Below are positions 53,879 to 62,277 of a stretch of DNA of 64,000 nucleotides, in pieces. Both the position numbers and the translations under genes were made by a program. The stretch is taken from positions 1 through 64,000 of the forward strand of contig NZ_JAJJWH010000002.1 in the NCBI RefSeq assembly GCF_020907245.1. The letters are read 5' to 3'. The first letter of the stretch is position 1, and every line of letters begins with the position of its first letter. Below the pieces are notes generated by a model that saw only the letters and a list, made by a program, of their open reading frames with translations, ran no database searches and was not told where the DNA came from. This DNA comes from Pontibacter harenae. Its GTDB lineage: Bacteria > Bacteroidota > Bacteroidia > Cytophagales > Hymenobacteraceae.

Positions 53879-54057
53879 GTTGCTAATTTTTGACCAATAC
53901 TACTGCTAAGCATACTCTAATAAGCATCAGTGGGTTATTAGAAACCGCAAGTATATTCATAATTTAAAAAATAATATTTATATTTAAAGTATAAGTATAT
54001 ATTTCCTGATTTCGGTAGTAGCAAACAAATAATTGTTCATTTCACAGATGTTTTCAC

Positions 54058-55161
54058 ATGAAAAGATGGCTTACTTTTAATTTCTTGCTTTGCTGTGGAT
54101 TGGCACTTAATGCACAGGCACAAGCCAAATTTAAAATCGGAGACAAGGTTGAGGTTTTTAGTTCGGGCGACGCAGCACATGGCATTGTGGTGGGCGCCTA
54201 CCGAGACACAGACTTTGGTTACGGCACCTATCAGGTACACCTGGATGGAGAAAAATATTGTAACAACCACGCCTTGGATACCCGCGTGAGTTCGAGTTTT
54301 GTGCAAGCACGCTTTCAACCAAATTCCGAAGTACAGTTTGCTGTTGGTAAGACTGCCGAAGTGCGTCGCTGGGACGGGAAAGTGTACACTGGTCAAATTG
54401 TAGGGAAAGACGAAAACAAATATCAGGTTAAGTACAGCCGCGACGGCATGGAATCCAGCGAGTGGTTTCATGCTTATAACATGCGGAGCACTGCCAAAAC
54501 AAATGCAACAACCGCTCAGACGAAAACAAAAACGAATCCTGTAAACCCGAATTTATCAACTGTAGCCTCCTGGCCTGGACAAAAAGTGAAAGTAGGTGAT
54601 CGCGTAATGTATGACGGCCTCGGTTTTCTTGTAACCAAAGGCTGGGGAACTGTCATCGGTATTGATCCTGAAAAGCGGCTTTATACAGTTAAAGACGAGA
54701 AGGATGCATCTTTAAGATATTCGTACCCTTGCTACCAGGTACTTAATCCGTCTTCAAAAATCGACAACAGCTTTTTTGTAGGAAAATGGGAGGTGCACGT
54801 TGGCGGTGCAACCTCTACTTTTACAAAAAACGGTGATTTATATCGTCGGTTTAGTGGCGGAATGAAACTCCCCCCTCTGGAAATAAAGGCAAATGGCACC
54901 TACACATGGGTGACGTTAGACGGAAAGGTAGTCCGTGGCAAATGGGTGAATAGAGCGGGTGTGCCAGGCATTGTGCTGTTAAAAGCTTTAGATGGCCTAG
55001 ACTACACTCTCTACGAAAAAACAGAAGCATTCGCGACTACTGAAAACACGCGTGATGAAATAGGTTTGCATCACCTACCCAGCAGTACGGGTTACTTTCA
55101 GGCCTATCGTATGGGAGCAAATAAAAGTGAAGTGCTGGCAGGCCGCAATTTTAAGAAGTAA
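54058..55161 (+). CDS. Secreted protein with Agenet/Tudor-like domains
   Basis: A 367-residue secreted protein: Sec signal MKRWLTFNFLLCCGLALNAQAQ, then three small SH3-like barrel segments with the Agenet/Tudor signature (KFKIGDKVEVFSSGDAAHGIVVGAYRD at about 24-50; VGKTAEVRRWDGKVYTGQIVGKDENKYQVKYSRDG at about 98-132; KVGDRVMYDGLGFLVTKGWGTVIGID at about 180-205). A C-terminal beta domain (about 240-365, with FTKNGDLYRRF and TYTWVTLDGKVVRGKWVN) is present. Such domains bind ligands or other proteins; in bacteria they are usually of unknown role. It has a strong shared terminator with the MFS gene. Confidence 0.72.
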   Translation: MKRWLTFNFLLCCGLALNAQAQAKFKIGDKVEVFSSGDAAHGIVVGAYRDTDFGYGTYQVHLDGEKYCNNHALDTRVSSSFVQARFQPNSEVQFAVGKTAEVRRWDGKVYTGQIVGKDENKYQVKYSRDGMESSEWFHAYNMRSTAKTNATTAQTKTKTNPVNPNLSTVASWPGQKVKVGDRVMYDGLGFLVTKGWGTVIGIDPEKRLYTVKDEKDASLRYSYPCYQVLNPSSKIDNSFFVGKWEVHVGGATSTFTKNGDLYRRFSGGMKLPPLEIKANGTYTWVTLDGKVVRGKWVNRAGVPGIVLLKALDGLDYTLYEKTEAFATTENTRDEIGLHHLPSSTGYFQAYRMGANKSEVLAGRNFKK

Positions 55162-55206
55162 AGTCTGCACCCTCTCCTTCTCTTATACATTATAAACAAA
55201 TAAAGT

Positions 55207-55246
55207 AACCGTAACAAATAAGGCAAATGCCTTATTTGTTACGGTT
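55207..55246. terminator. Bidirectional terminator reaching into the MFS coding end
   Basis: Perfect 19-base arms (55207-55225 and 55228-55246) with an AA loop. The right arm covers the last four codons and the stop of the MFS gene (stop at 55232-55234), so the hairpin and the protein end share bases. Confidence 0.88.
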
Positions 55247-56443
55247 TTGTTTTAAAAAACGCAGATGTACCAGTAAGGCCAAAGAAGATAGAACCAGTCC
55301 TACTACTACCACCCCATTCCATTGCCAATGCTGCCAGGCCAGGCTAGCTAAATAAGTACCAGCGGCCCCACCCATAAAATAGGTTACCATATACACCGTA
55401 TTCAGGCGATTCCGTGCTTCTGGTTGTAGCGAAAACACAAGGGTCTGGTTTGCTATATGCGTAGCTTGCACGCCTAAGTCCATTAATATAACTCCGATTA
55501 CTAAACCAATAATACTACTGCTCGATAGGCCGAAGATAATGAAGGAAACCACGATCAGCAGAATAGTAATGGTCGTGACCGCAAAGGCATTGCCTTTGTC
55601 GCTGATGCGGCCCATAAGTGAAGCACCCAAAGCACCAAAGGCACCGACCAAACCGAAAGCTCCCGCCACATCGCTGCCTGTGTAAAAGGGCGGCCCCTCC
55701 AGCAGGAACACCAGCGTTGTCCAGAAGGCACCGAAGCAGGCGTAGCAGAGCGCTCCGCGCATTGCGGCCAGCCGCAGCAACGGCTCCTCCTTTGTTAGCT
55801 GTACCAAAGACCTCATCAGGCTTTTATAATTGCCCTTATAGCTAGGCTCAATTTCGGGAAGCAGGAAGAATAGAGCTGCCCACAGCACGAACATCATACC
55901 AGCCGCAATCAAAAACATAGCGCGCCAGCCAAGATGTTCCCCCACAAAACCACTCACCGTTCTGGAAAGCAGGATGCCGATGAGCAAACCGCTTACCACA
56001 AAACCCACCGTTCGGCCCCGCTCCTCAGGCTTAGACAGATGCGCTGCCATTGGTATCAGAAGTTGCGGAATAACAGATGTCGCTCCTATCAAGAAGCTGA
56101 CTACTATAAGCGAAAAGATGTTGGTGGTAAAGGCTGCTAGCAACAGCGATATTATAATGAGCACAAAATCGATCATTATCAGCCGCTTGCGCTTCAGCAT
56201 ATCGCCTAGTGGAATCACGAAAAACATACCCACGGCATAACCGATTTGTGTTACCATGGCAATGGAGCCAGCCTTTGCCTCTGTTACGCCAAAATCTGCA
56301 GATATTTTGCCCAGCAAAGGCTGGTTATAGTATAAGTTAGCTACCACCATGGCCGAAGCAATAGACATCACCCATAGGTTTAGCCTTGTTAAAGTAGGCG
56401 TAGTGGCAGAGGAAACGGAATTTTGCATGCTGAAAATACTCAT
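55232..56443 (-). CDS. MFS transporter (12-helix, DHA1-like)
   Basis: A 403-residue major facilitator with the typical LNLWVMSIASAMVVANLYYNQPLLG in helix 1, MLKRKRLIMIDFVLI after helix 2 (the GxLaDrxGrkrxl-type loop) and PEERGRTVGFVVSGLLIGILLSRTVSGFVGEHLGWR (motif C region) in helices 4-5. The halves repeat (KPEERG and VISDKGNAFA). Members of this branch (YfcJ/AraJ-like) export sugars or drugs. The substrate is unknown; no regulator adjoins it. Confidence 0.9.
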   Translation of the reverse strand: MSIFSMQNSVSSATTPTLTRLNLWVMSIASAMVVANLYYNQPLLGKISADFGVTEAKAGSIAMVTQIGYAVGMFFVIPLGDMLKRKRLIMIDFVLIIISLLLAAFTTNIFSLIVVSFLIGATSVIPQLLIPMAAHLSKPEERGRTVGFVVSGLLIGILLSRTVSGFVGEHLGWRAMFLIAAGMMFVLWAALFFLLPEIEPSYKGNYKSLMRSLVQLTKEEPLLRLAAMRGALCYACFGAFWTTLVFLLEGPPFYTGSDVAGAFGLVGAFGALGASLMGRISDKGNAFAVTTITILLIVVSFIIFGLSSSSIIGLVIGVILMDLGVQATHIANQTLVFSLQPEARNRLNTVYMVTYFMGGAAGTYLASLAWQHWQWNGVVVVGLVLSSLALLVHLRFLKQNRNK

Positions 56444-56552
56444 ATGTTAACCGCAAAAGTACGTAAGCAGCTACTTAAGTTATAACACAAAGGCATCTTA
56501 TTAAGATTTGTTTGTTACTTTAGCTCTTATACATCCAAAAAATCATCGAACT

Positions 56553-57614
56553 ATGAGTAAAACTATAAAGGTTGGATTAGTTGGTTACGGCATGGCTGGC
56601 AGAGTTTTCCATGCGCCTTTCATCACAAATGTAGAGGGTTTTCAGCTCAAGAAAATAAGAGAAACACGCGAAGAAAACATCAGCGTGGCTACCTCTCTTT
56701 ACCCTGATACAGAAATTGTGAACGATACGCAGGCTATTTTGTCTGATGAAAACATAGATTTTGTAGTACTCGCCACTCCAAATTCCACCCACTATAGTTT
56801 GGTTAAAGAAGTCTTGCAGGCAGGAAAGCACGTGCTTGTAGACAAACCTTTTACGGCCACTACTGCCGAGGCTGATGAGTTGATAGCACTGGCGAAAAAG
56901 CAAAATAAATTGCTGACGGTATTCCAAAATAGACGCTGGGACAGCGACTTTAAAACTGTAAAAAAAGTAGTGGAAAGCCAGCTGCTGGGCAACCTGGTAG
57001 AGTATGAGGCGCACTTTGACCGTTTCCGTAACTTTATTAAACCAGATACCTGGAAAGAAGAAAATCATGCTGCCTCAGGTATAGTTTACGACTTATGCTC
57101 ACACCTGATAGACCAGGCGCTCTACCTGTTTGGACTGCCACAGGAAGTTTATGGAGACCTGCGCGTGCAAAGGCAAGGCTCCCACGTTACTGATAACGCA
57201 GAAATAGTGTTGTATTACGATCAACTGAAAGTAATTCTGAAAGCTGGCATGTTAGTGAAGGAGGCTGGCCCGCATTTCAGGCTGCTTGGCGACCAAGGCT
57301 CATTTACAAAATACGGAATGGATGTGCAGGAAGAGATACTGAAGACAAACCAGTTGCCAAAGCATACGCCAAACTGGGGTGCGGAGCCTGAAGAATTGTG
57401 GGGTAACATCAGCACCAACATAAACGGTGTAGAAGTAAGAGGCAAAGTAGAAAGCGAAATCGGCGACTATACAGGTCTGTACCAGAATGTGTATAAAGCG
57501 TTAGTAGGCGAGGAAGAACTGGTGGTGAAACCAGAGCAGGCACGTGATGTGGTACGGATTATAGAACTGACAACACTGAGCAGCCAAGAAAAGCGAAGAA
57601 TAGCCTTTAGCTAA
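56553..57614 (+). CDS. Gfo/Idh/MocA oxidoreductase (scyllo-inositol dehydrogenase-like)
   Basis: A 353-residue NAD(P) oxidoreductase. The ATG at 56553 is taken because MSKTIKVGLVGYGMAGRVFHAPFI starts directly at the Rossmann GYGMAG; the frame is open from 56508. HYSLVKEVLQAGKHVLVDKPFTATTAEADEL carries the DKP motif, and GIVYDLCSHLIDQALYLFG the catalytic Asp/His. The whole resembles YvaA/YdgJ inositol-type dehydrogenases. It is not part of the 38-47 kb operon and lacks a signal peptide. Confidence 0.88.
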   Translation: MSKTIKVGLVGYGMAGRVFHAPFITNVEGFQLKKIRETREENISVATSLYPDTEIVNDTQAILSDENIDFVVLATPNSTHYSLVKEVLQAGKHVLVDKPFTATTAEADELIALAKKQNKLLTVFQNRRWDSDFKTVKKVVESQLLGNLVEYEAHFDRFRNFIKPDTWKEENHAASGIVYDLCSHLIDQALYLFGLPQEVYGDLRVQRQGSHVTDNAEIVLYYDQLKVILKAGMLVKEAGPHFRLLGDQGSFTKYGMDVQEEILKTNQLPKHTPNWGAEPEELWGNISTNINGVEVRGKVESEIGDYTGLYQNVYKALVGEEELVVKPEQARDVVRIIELTTLSSQEKRRIAFS

Positions 57615-57660
57615 TCTTTCATGCTTTTCGTAATTTCGGCTCCGAAACAAGAAAACAGTC

Positions 57661-58503
57661 ATGGTAATTTGTGTGATCGGTTTGGGCTTACTCGGTGGCT
57701 CCCTGGCTTTAGGAGTAAAGGCGAAGCATCAGGATATTAAAATACTAGGCGTAGATGCAAACGAGGCTAATGCTCAAAAAGCAATTGAACTGGGTATAGC
57801 CGATCAGGTGCTCGCTTTAGAAGAGGCTGTGCCCCAGGCCGACCTGGTGGTACTGGCAACGCCTGTAAGTGTAATAGCCCAACAAATACTTCCTGTGCTT
57901 GATCTGTTACCCGCTGATGCCGCACTTATTGATTTGGGCTCTACAAAAGAGCTGATCTGCAGAACGGTGGAGATCCATCCGAAGCGCGGGCAGTTTGTGG
58001 CCTCCCACCCTATTGCAGGAACAGAGTATTCGGGTCCTGAAGCAGCCTTTGTAAGCCTGCTCCAAAACAAAACCATGATCATCTGTGAAAAGGAAAAGAG
58101 CAACCCAAAAACGCTACAGTTAGTAGAGCAGTTGTGCCTGGACCTGGAGATGAACTTACGCTATATGAGTGCAACAGACCACGACCTGCACCTGGCCTAT
58201 GTTTCGCACCTTAGCCATATTAGCTCCTTTGCACTTGGCATTACGGTGTTAGATAAAGAAAAAGACGAGGAGAATATTTTTGATATGGCAGGCAGTGGTT
58301 TCTCCTCCACCGTTAGATTGGCAAAAAGCTCCCCATCTATGTGGGCACCTATCTTTACACAGAACAGGCAGAATGTTTCGGAGGCATTGGGAAGTTATAT
58401 AGAGCAGCTTCAGAATTTCAAAACTATCATAGACAGCGAAGACGAAGAAAAAGGCAAAGAACTGATGCTGCGCGCCAACGAAATACGCCGTATTCTCGGC
58501 TAA
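57661..58503 (+). CDS. tyrA: Prephenate dehydrogenase
   Basis: Makes 4-hydroxyphenylpyruvate for tyrosine. The 280-residue protein has GLGLLGGSLALG at the NAD site (about 7-18), VVLATPVSVIAQQI, DLGSTKELI and the substrate motif SHPIAGTEYSGP (about 119-130), then HLAYVSHLSHISSFALG with the helix and AGSGFSSTVRLAKS near the end. It starts 46 bases after the Gfo/Idh gene; a TAATTTCG -7-like box lies between. Mono-functional, no chorismate mutase or ACT domain is fused. Confidence 0.9.
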   Translation: MVICVIGLGLLGGSLALGVKAKHQDIKILGVDANEANAQKAIELGIADQVLALEEAVPQADLVVLATPVSVIAQQILPVLDLLPADAALIDLGSTKELICRTVEIHPKRGQFVASHPIAGTEYSGPEAAFVSLLQNKTMIICEKEKSNPKTLQLVEQLCLDLEMNLRYMSATDHDLHLAYVSHLSHISSFALGITVLDKEKDEENIFDMAGSGFSSTVRLAKSSPSMWAPIFTQNRQNVSEALGSYIEQLQNFKTIIDSEDEEKGKELMLRANEIRRILG

Positions 58504-58562
58504 GGCTTCTACTCCACTCACCAAAAATTCCCTTTTCGTTCTTCTAAAACTTCTGTCTGTAG

Positions 58563-58570
58563 TATATTTG
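58563..58570 (+). promoter_or_regulatory. TAnnTTTG -7 promoter box for the SDR gene
   Basis: TATATTTG matches the Bacteroidota -7 consensus exactly and lies 28 bases before the ATG at 58599, after a terminator-free gap. I do not see a clear TTG box at -33. Confidence 0.5.
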
Positions 58571-58598
58571 TAGCTACAAACATTAACGAAGATAAAAC

Positions 58599-59315
58599 AT
58601 GGAATCAATAGCAGGAAAGAACGCTTTGGTAACGGGTGCTGGCAAAGGCATTGGGCGTGCCGTAGCACTGGCACTTGCCAACGAAGGCGTAAACGTGGCG
58701 CTTTTAGCGCGTACCGAGAACCAGTTAGAAGAGGTAGCCGCTGAAGTTAGAGCAACTGGCGTGAAGGCAACCGTAGTTACAGCCGACGTAGCCAACATAG
58801 AAGCCGTAAACGCAGCAGTAGCCAAAGCTATCAATGACCTAGGCTCAATCGATATTCTGATCAACAATGCTGGTACTGCCAAATTCGGAAAGTTCCTGGA
58901 GCTCGAACCAGCAGAGTGGGAAAAAATTATTCAGGTGAACGTGCTGGGTGTTTATTATGCCACCCGTGCCGTTTTGCCAGGTATGATTGAGCACCAGACT
59001 GGCGATATCATTAATATCTCCTCTACCGCAGGCCTGAAAGGTGCGCCTGTTACGAGTGCTTATAGTGCCTCTAAGTTTGCCGTTATGGGCCTAACAGACT
59101 CTCTGATGCAGGAGGTGCGCAAGCATAATATTAGAGTAACAGCGTTAACGCCTAGTACGGTAGTTACAGAGTTAGCTCACAGCGCCAACTTAATTACAGG
59201 AGACCCTGAGCGTGTGATGCACCCAGAGGACCTGGCAGAGTTAATCATAGCACAATTAAAACTGAACCGCCGCGTGTTTGTGAAAGAAGCAGGCATGTGG
59301 TCTACAAATCCATAA
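58599..59315 (+). CDS. SDR-family reductase, FabG-like (3-ketoacyl-ACP reductase type)
   Basis: A 238-residue short-chain dehydrogenase. NADP-binding [10 protein letters not shown] (about 14-23), DV in [14 protein letters not shown] in [12 protein letters not shown] (about 87-98), catalytic Ser in [11 protein letters not shown] (about 136-146) and Tyr-x3-Lys in [10 protein letters not shown] (about 151-160). The arrangement is that of FabG-type reductases, but it may act on another carbonyl; the C-terminus ([10 protein letters not shown]) is family-neutral. It is monocistronic, preceded by a -7 box and closed by a strong hairpin. Confidence 0.88.
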   Translation: MESIAGKNALVTGAGKGIGRAVALALANEGVNVALLARTENQLEEVAAEVRATGVKATVVTADVANIEAVNAAVAKAINDLGSIDILINNAGTAKFGKFLELEPAEWEKIIQVNVLGVYYATRAVLPGMIEHQTGDIINISSTAGLKGAPVTSAYSASKFAVMGLTDSLMQEVRKHNIRVTALTPSTVVTELAHSANLITGDPERVMHPEDLAELIIAQLKLNRRVFVKEAGMWSTNP

Positions 59316-59355
59316 AGTAAAAGGCCCGAAGTTTACGCTTCGGGCCTTTTACTTT
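59314..59355. terminator. Bidirectional terminator between the SDR gene and thyA
   Basis: Perfect 18-base arms at 59314-59331 and 59338-59355 with a six-base loop, core AAGGCCCGAAG; the left arm overlaps the SDR stop codon. Confidence 0.9.
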
Positions 59356-59369
59356 ATTTATACTTTAAC

Positions 59370-60164
59370 TTACACCGCCACAGGGGCTTTTATGCCTGGG
59401 TGTGGCTCATAGTTAAGCAGCTCAAAATCCTCGTACTTAAAGTCGAAGATGTTTTTAACATCAGGATTCAGCTTCATCGTAGGCAGCGGCTTTGGCTCCC
59501 TTGTAAGCTGCTTCTGAGCCTGCTCCAGGTGGTTGAGGTATAAATGCGTGTCGCCACCTGTCCAGATAAACTCCCCTGGCTCCAGACCTGTTACCTGCGC
59601 CATCATGAGTACCAGCAAAGCATAAGATGCAATGTTGAAAGGCACGCCTAGGAACACATCGGCTGAACGCTGGTATAGCTGGCACGAAAGTTTACCCTCG
59701 GCTACATAGAACTGGTAGAAGGCATGGCATGGCGGCAGTTTCATGTTCTCGATTTCAGCAACATTCCAAGCACTTACAATAATGCGGCGGGAGTCAGGGT
59801 TGTTTTTCAGCTGATGTACTACCTGTGAAATCTGGTCGATGTGGCGGCCATCTGATGTTGGCCAGCTGCGCCACTGCGAACCGTAAACAGGGCCTAAATC
59901 CCCGTTTTCATCTGCCCACTCATCCCAGATGGTAACGCCGTTTTCCTTAAGGTATTGAATGTTGGTATCGCCTTTCAAAAACCAAAGCAGTTCATGCAAG
60001 ATAGACTTCAGGTGCACCTTTTTAGTTGTGACCATAGGGAAACCATCAGCCAGGTTAAAGCGCATCTGGTAACCAAAAACACTTAATGTACCTGTTCCTG
60101 TTCTATCTTCTTTCTTTACCCCGTTGTCCAGGATGTGCTGCATCAGGTCTAAATATTGCTTCAT
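59370..60164 (-). CDS. thyA: Thymidylate synthase
   Basis: Methylates dUMP with methylene-tetrahydrofolate, making dTMP. The 264-residue enzyme has the E. coli ThyA length and motifs: [36 protein letters not shown] at the start, the nucleophile Cys in [12 protein letters not shown] (about 146), [24 protein letters not shown] (dUMP site), and [11 protein letters not shown]. No dihydrofolate reductase gene follows in this window. Confidence 0.97.
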   Translation of the reverse strand: MKQYLDLMQHILDNGVKKEDRTGTGTLSVFGYQMRFNLADGFPMVTTKKVHLKSILHELLWFLKGDTNIQYLKENGVTIWDEWADENGDLGPVYGSQWRSWPTSDGRHIDQISQVVHQLKNNPDSRRIIVSAWNVAEIENMKLPPCHAFYQFYVAEGKLSCQLYQRSADVFLGVPFNIASYALLVLMMAQVTGLEPGEFIWTGGDTHLYLNHLEQAQKQLTREPKPLPTMKLNPDVKNIFDFKYEDFELLNYEPHPGIKAPVAV

Positions 60165-60269
60165 GGTGTAATGTCCTATTTAATGTCGGGTGATAAAGAT
60201 AAGGAGTAAAATTGAAAGGCAGGAAGCTAGCTTCACGTTTTTGAAGAGAAAAGAGCTAAGCAAAAAAAA

Positions 60270-60295
60270 GCTATACTTGCTTGCGCAAGTATAGC
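60270..60295 (-). terminator. Terminator after the pirin gene
   Basis: Perfect 11-base arms (60270-60280 and 60285-60295, GCTATACTTGC) with a four-base loop; eight A bases to the left read as T on the minus strand, just as expected downstream of the pirin stop at 60321. Confidence 0.85.
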
Positions 60296-60320
60296 CAATC
60301 AGTACAAAATATTTCTCTTT

Positions 60321-61040
60321 TTAGTAGTTCACTTCTAAGGCAGGAACGTCTACCAAAATAAAAGAAGAATCGGCTGTGGCATGTATGGCAACAACCTCCT
60401 GGTCCTCTAATCGTACCTGGTCGCTAGCTTCTGTCTCTAAATTATTAATAAGGCAATTGCCGCTGAGCATGTAAATCAACGTCTTGCGTATTTTAAAGGT
60501 TCTGAAGTCTATCTCATCCCCTTGCTTCAGATTAGCATAATATACCGTAGAGTTAGAGTTCATGTAAAGCACATCTTCCAGAACCTTTTGCCCCGTTACC
60601 AGCGGTATAAGTTTATTATCAGCATTCAGGAAGTCTATCGGCATGTGCTCATAAGATGGCGCCAAACCGCGTTTGTTGGGTAAAAACCACAGCTGCAGCA
60701 AATGCGCCTCATCCTCTGTGTCATTGCTTTCGGAATGTGTAATGCCTGTACCAGCCGTTATACGCTGCACCTGACCTGCGGCTATGGTTGTATCATTTCC
60801 TAAGCTGTCTTTATGTGTAAATGTGCCACTCAATACAATCATTACGATTTCCATGTCAGCATGAGGGTGCGACGGAAAACCTGATTTTCCAGCTACATAA
60901 TCATCATTGAAGGCTCGCAGAGGTCCGAACTGCACATTTGCAGGATCGTAGTAGTCCGCGAAAGAGAAAAGATAATTTGACTTTAGCCAGTCATCGATGC
61001 TCGCCTGATGTCTTTCGGCTGCGGTAATGAGTTTTATCAT
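60321..61040 (-). CDS. Pirin-family bicupin protein
   Basis: A 239-residue two-cupin protein. The metal site is formed by FPSHPHADMEIVM (two His, about 56-64) and GITHSESNDTED (His and Glu, about 98-107). The layout YYDPANVQFGPLRAFNDD and LAPSYEHMPI matches YhhW-type pirins. Some members are quercetin dioxygenases, others are transcription cofactors; no distinguishing feature is visible. It has its own terminator and a divergent spacer up to the regulator gene. Confidence 0.9.
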   Translation of the reverse strand: MIKLITAAERHQASIDDWLKSNYLFSFADYYDPANVQFGPLRAFNDDYVAGKSGFPSHPHADMEIVMIVLSGTFTHKDSLGNDTTIAAGQVQRITAGTGITHSESNDTEDEAHLLQLWFLPNKRGLAPSYEHMPIDFLNADNKLIPLVTGQKVLEDVLYMNSNSTVYYANLKQGDEIDFRTFKIRKTLIYMLSGNCLINNLETEASDQVRLEDQEVVAIHATADSSFILVDVPALEVNY

Positions 61041-61149
61041 AGTGCTAGTGGTATAGGTTCAGCTACAGTTATATATCTATAGTTAGTTCTATAGCAATTA
61101 CGAAGAATATCTTTAGTTGTTAGAAAAATGGCTTCTAAGAAGCTAAAAG

Positions 61150-61185
61150 CAAAAGAGCCTGCACATTGCTGCACAGGCTCTTTTG
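61150..61185 (-). terminator. Terminator after the XRE-S24 repressor gene
   Basis: Arms CAAAAGAGCCTG (61150-61161) and its exact complement (61174-61185); on the minus strand it follows the stop of the gene ending at 61284 and runs into a T-rich stretch. Confidence 0.82.
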
Positions 61186-61283
61186 TTGTTTTATAATTCT
61201 TTTTTACCTTAAACAGACACAAGATATAAGGCTAAATGACTGCTGCTTTCAACGAACAACAATCAAAAAACAACGCTTAACGA

Positions 61284-62105
61284 CTATTCCGCCTTTTTAA
61301 GCTTAAGGACTTCTTTCTGAAGATCCAGCACGATTGAAGACAGTTTATCTAAAGACAAATCTGCAATTGGGAAAGTAGAGCTAATGTATGATTTAGCTTC
61401 CCAAATCTCCAGTACATCCTCTACATGCAGCTCGTACGGAGAGTACACGGGGTTATCGGAGTGCAGGCGCAGCACAGCAGCATCTTTGATTTTATTGTAT
61501 AGTCTTTTAAAGACAACGCCTTCTTTCTGGCTCACAATAATACATGGCGTACCGTCTTTTATAGCAGACCATTCTTCGATGAAGCGACCTACGATAACAG
61601 TTCCAGAGGCAATCGGCAGCATAGAGTCACCCGAAATTTCGAAAGCACGATAGGTACCACCACTTCCCAACATCGGCAGGTTGAAGCGAGGCAGTTCCTC
61701 CATAAACTCTGGATCGGCGTAGCCATTTAAATATCCAGCGCTAGCTTTATAAGGAACCAACTCAATATTTTCCTTATCCTCTTTATCAACCGTTATGGCC
61801 AGCACCCGCAGTTTACCGCCTGCCCCAGACGTACCATTACCATCGGAGGATAACGCATTGGTATCGGGCTGTGATAAATCAATTCTGATCAGACTATCCA
61901 GAGAAACATTGAATAGCTGCGCGATATTAACGAGTGTGCTTAGCTTAGGTTCCGCTCTCCCCTCTTCGTAAGCCCCTACTAAAGAGCGTTTTATATCTAA
62001 ACGTTCTGCGAGTTGTGCCTGGGTATAACCAGCATTCTTTCTCAGAAACCTCAAATTTGTAGTTACAGTTTGCAAAATGATGCCAATTGTTTTAGTGTAA
62101 AACAA
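61284..62105 (-). CDS. XRE-family repressor with S24 peptidase-like domain (LexA/CI-like)
   Basis: A 273-residue regulator: helix-turn-helix at about 18-70 (AGYTQAQLAERLDIKRSLVGAYEEG), then a linker with the possible Ala-Gly cleavage site in KASAGYLNGY (about 130), and an S24 self-cleavage domain with the Ser in EISGDSMLPI (about 180) and Lys in VVFKRLY. The chosen start is TTG at 62105; a TTG at 62075 (before QTVTTNLRFLRK) is equally possible since ATG does not occur in the head. It likely represses a DNA-damage response set or itself. No prophage genes lie near. Confidence 0.85.
   Translation of the reverse strand: MFYTKTIGIILQTVTTNLRFLRKNAGYTQAQLAERLDIKRSLVGAYEEGRAEPKLSTLVNIAQLFNVSLDSLIRIDLSQPDTNALSSDGNGTSGAGGKLRVLAITVDKEDKENIELVPYKASAGYLNGYADPEFMEELPRFNLPMLGSGGTYRAFEISGDSMLPIASGTVIVGRFIEEWSAIKDGTPCIIVSQKEGVVFKRLYNKIKDAAVLRLHSDNPVYSPYELHVEDVLEIWEAKSYISSTFPIADLSLDKLSSIVLDLQKEVLKLKKAE
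62089..62103. promoter_or_regulatory. Operator-like palindrome at the XRE-S24 start
   Basis: GTTTTAGTGTAAAAC is a perfect 6-3-6 inverted repeat overlapping the first codons of the gene (minus strand). A related TTTTA-C-TAAAA sequence lies at about 62150-62162. Such sites near a regulator's own start suggest autoregulation. Confidence 0.5.
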
Positions 62106-62112
62106 AAAAATT

Positions 62113-62127
62113 AACCTGCAACAGGTT
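62113..62127. promoter_or_regulatory. Second operator-like palindrome upstream of XRE-S24
   Basis: AACCTGCAACAGGTT is a perfect 6-3-6 palindrome, eight bases upstream of the chosen start (minus strand), in the region where a promoter should lie. Confidence 0.45.
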
Positions 62128-62225
62128 TTTCATTTGTAAATATACGATATTTTACTAAAACAAGCTGTAGTACTACTAATTTATTTAGCATTTTTTTATT
62201 TCCTGTTTTTCCAAGTCCTTCTAAA

Positions 62226-62263
62226 GCAGGAAAGGCTACCTGAGTTAAGGCAGCCTTTCCTGC
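62226..62263 (-). terminator. Terminator after recQ
   Basis: 15-base arms (62226-62240 and 62249-62263, GCAGGAAAGGCT) paired with one mismatch around eight bases; located 15 bases beyond the RecQ stop on the minus strand. Confidence 0.78.
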
Positions 62264-62277
62264 AAAATTATAATGCT

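Noticed and set aside
61284-62105. XRE-S24 protein as a sign of a prophage
   Set aside because: The flanking genes (pirin and RecQ) are ordinary chromosomal genes, and no integrase or phage structural gene is present.
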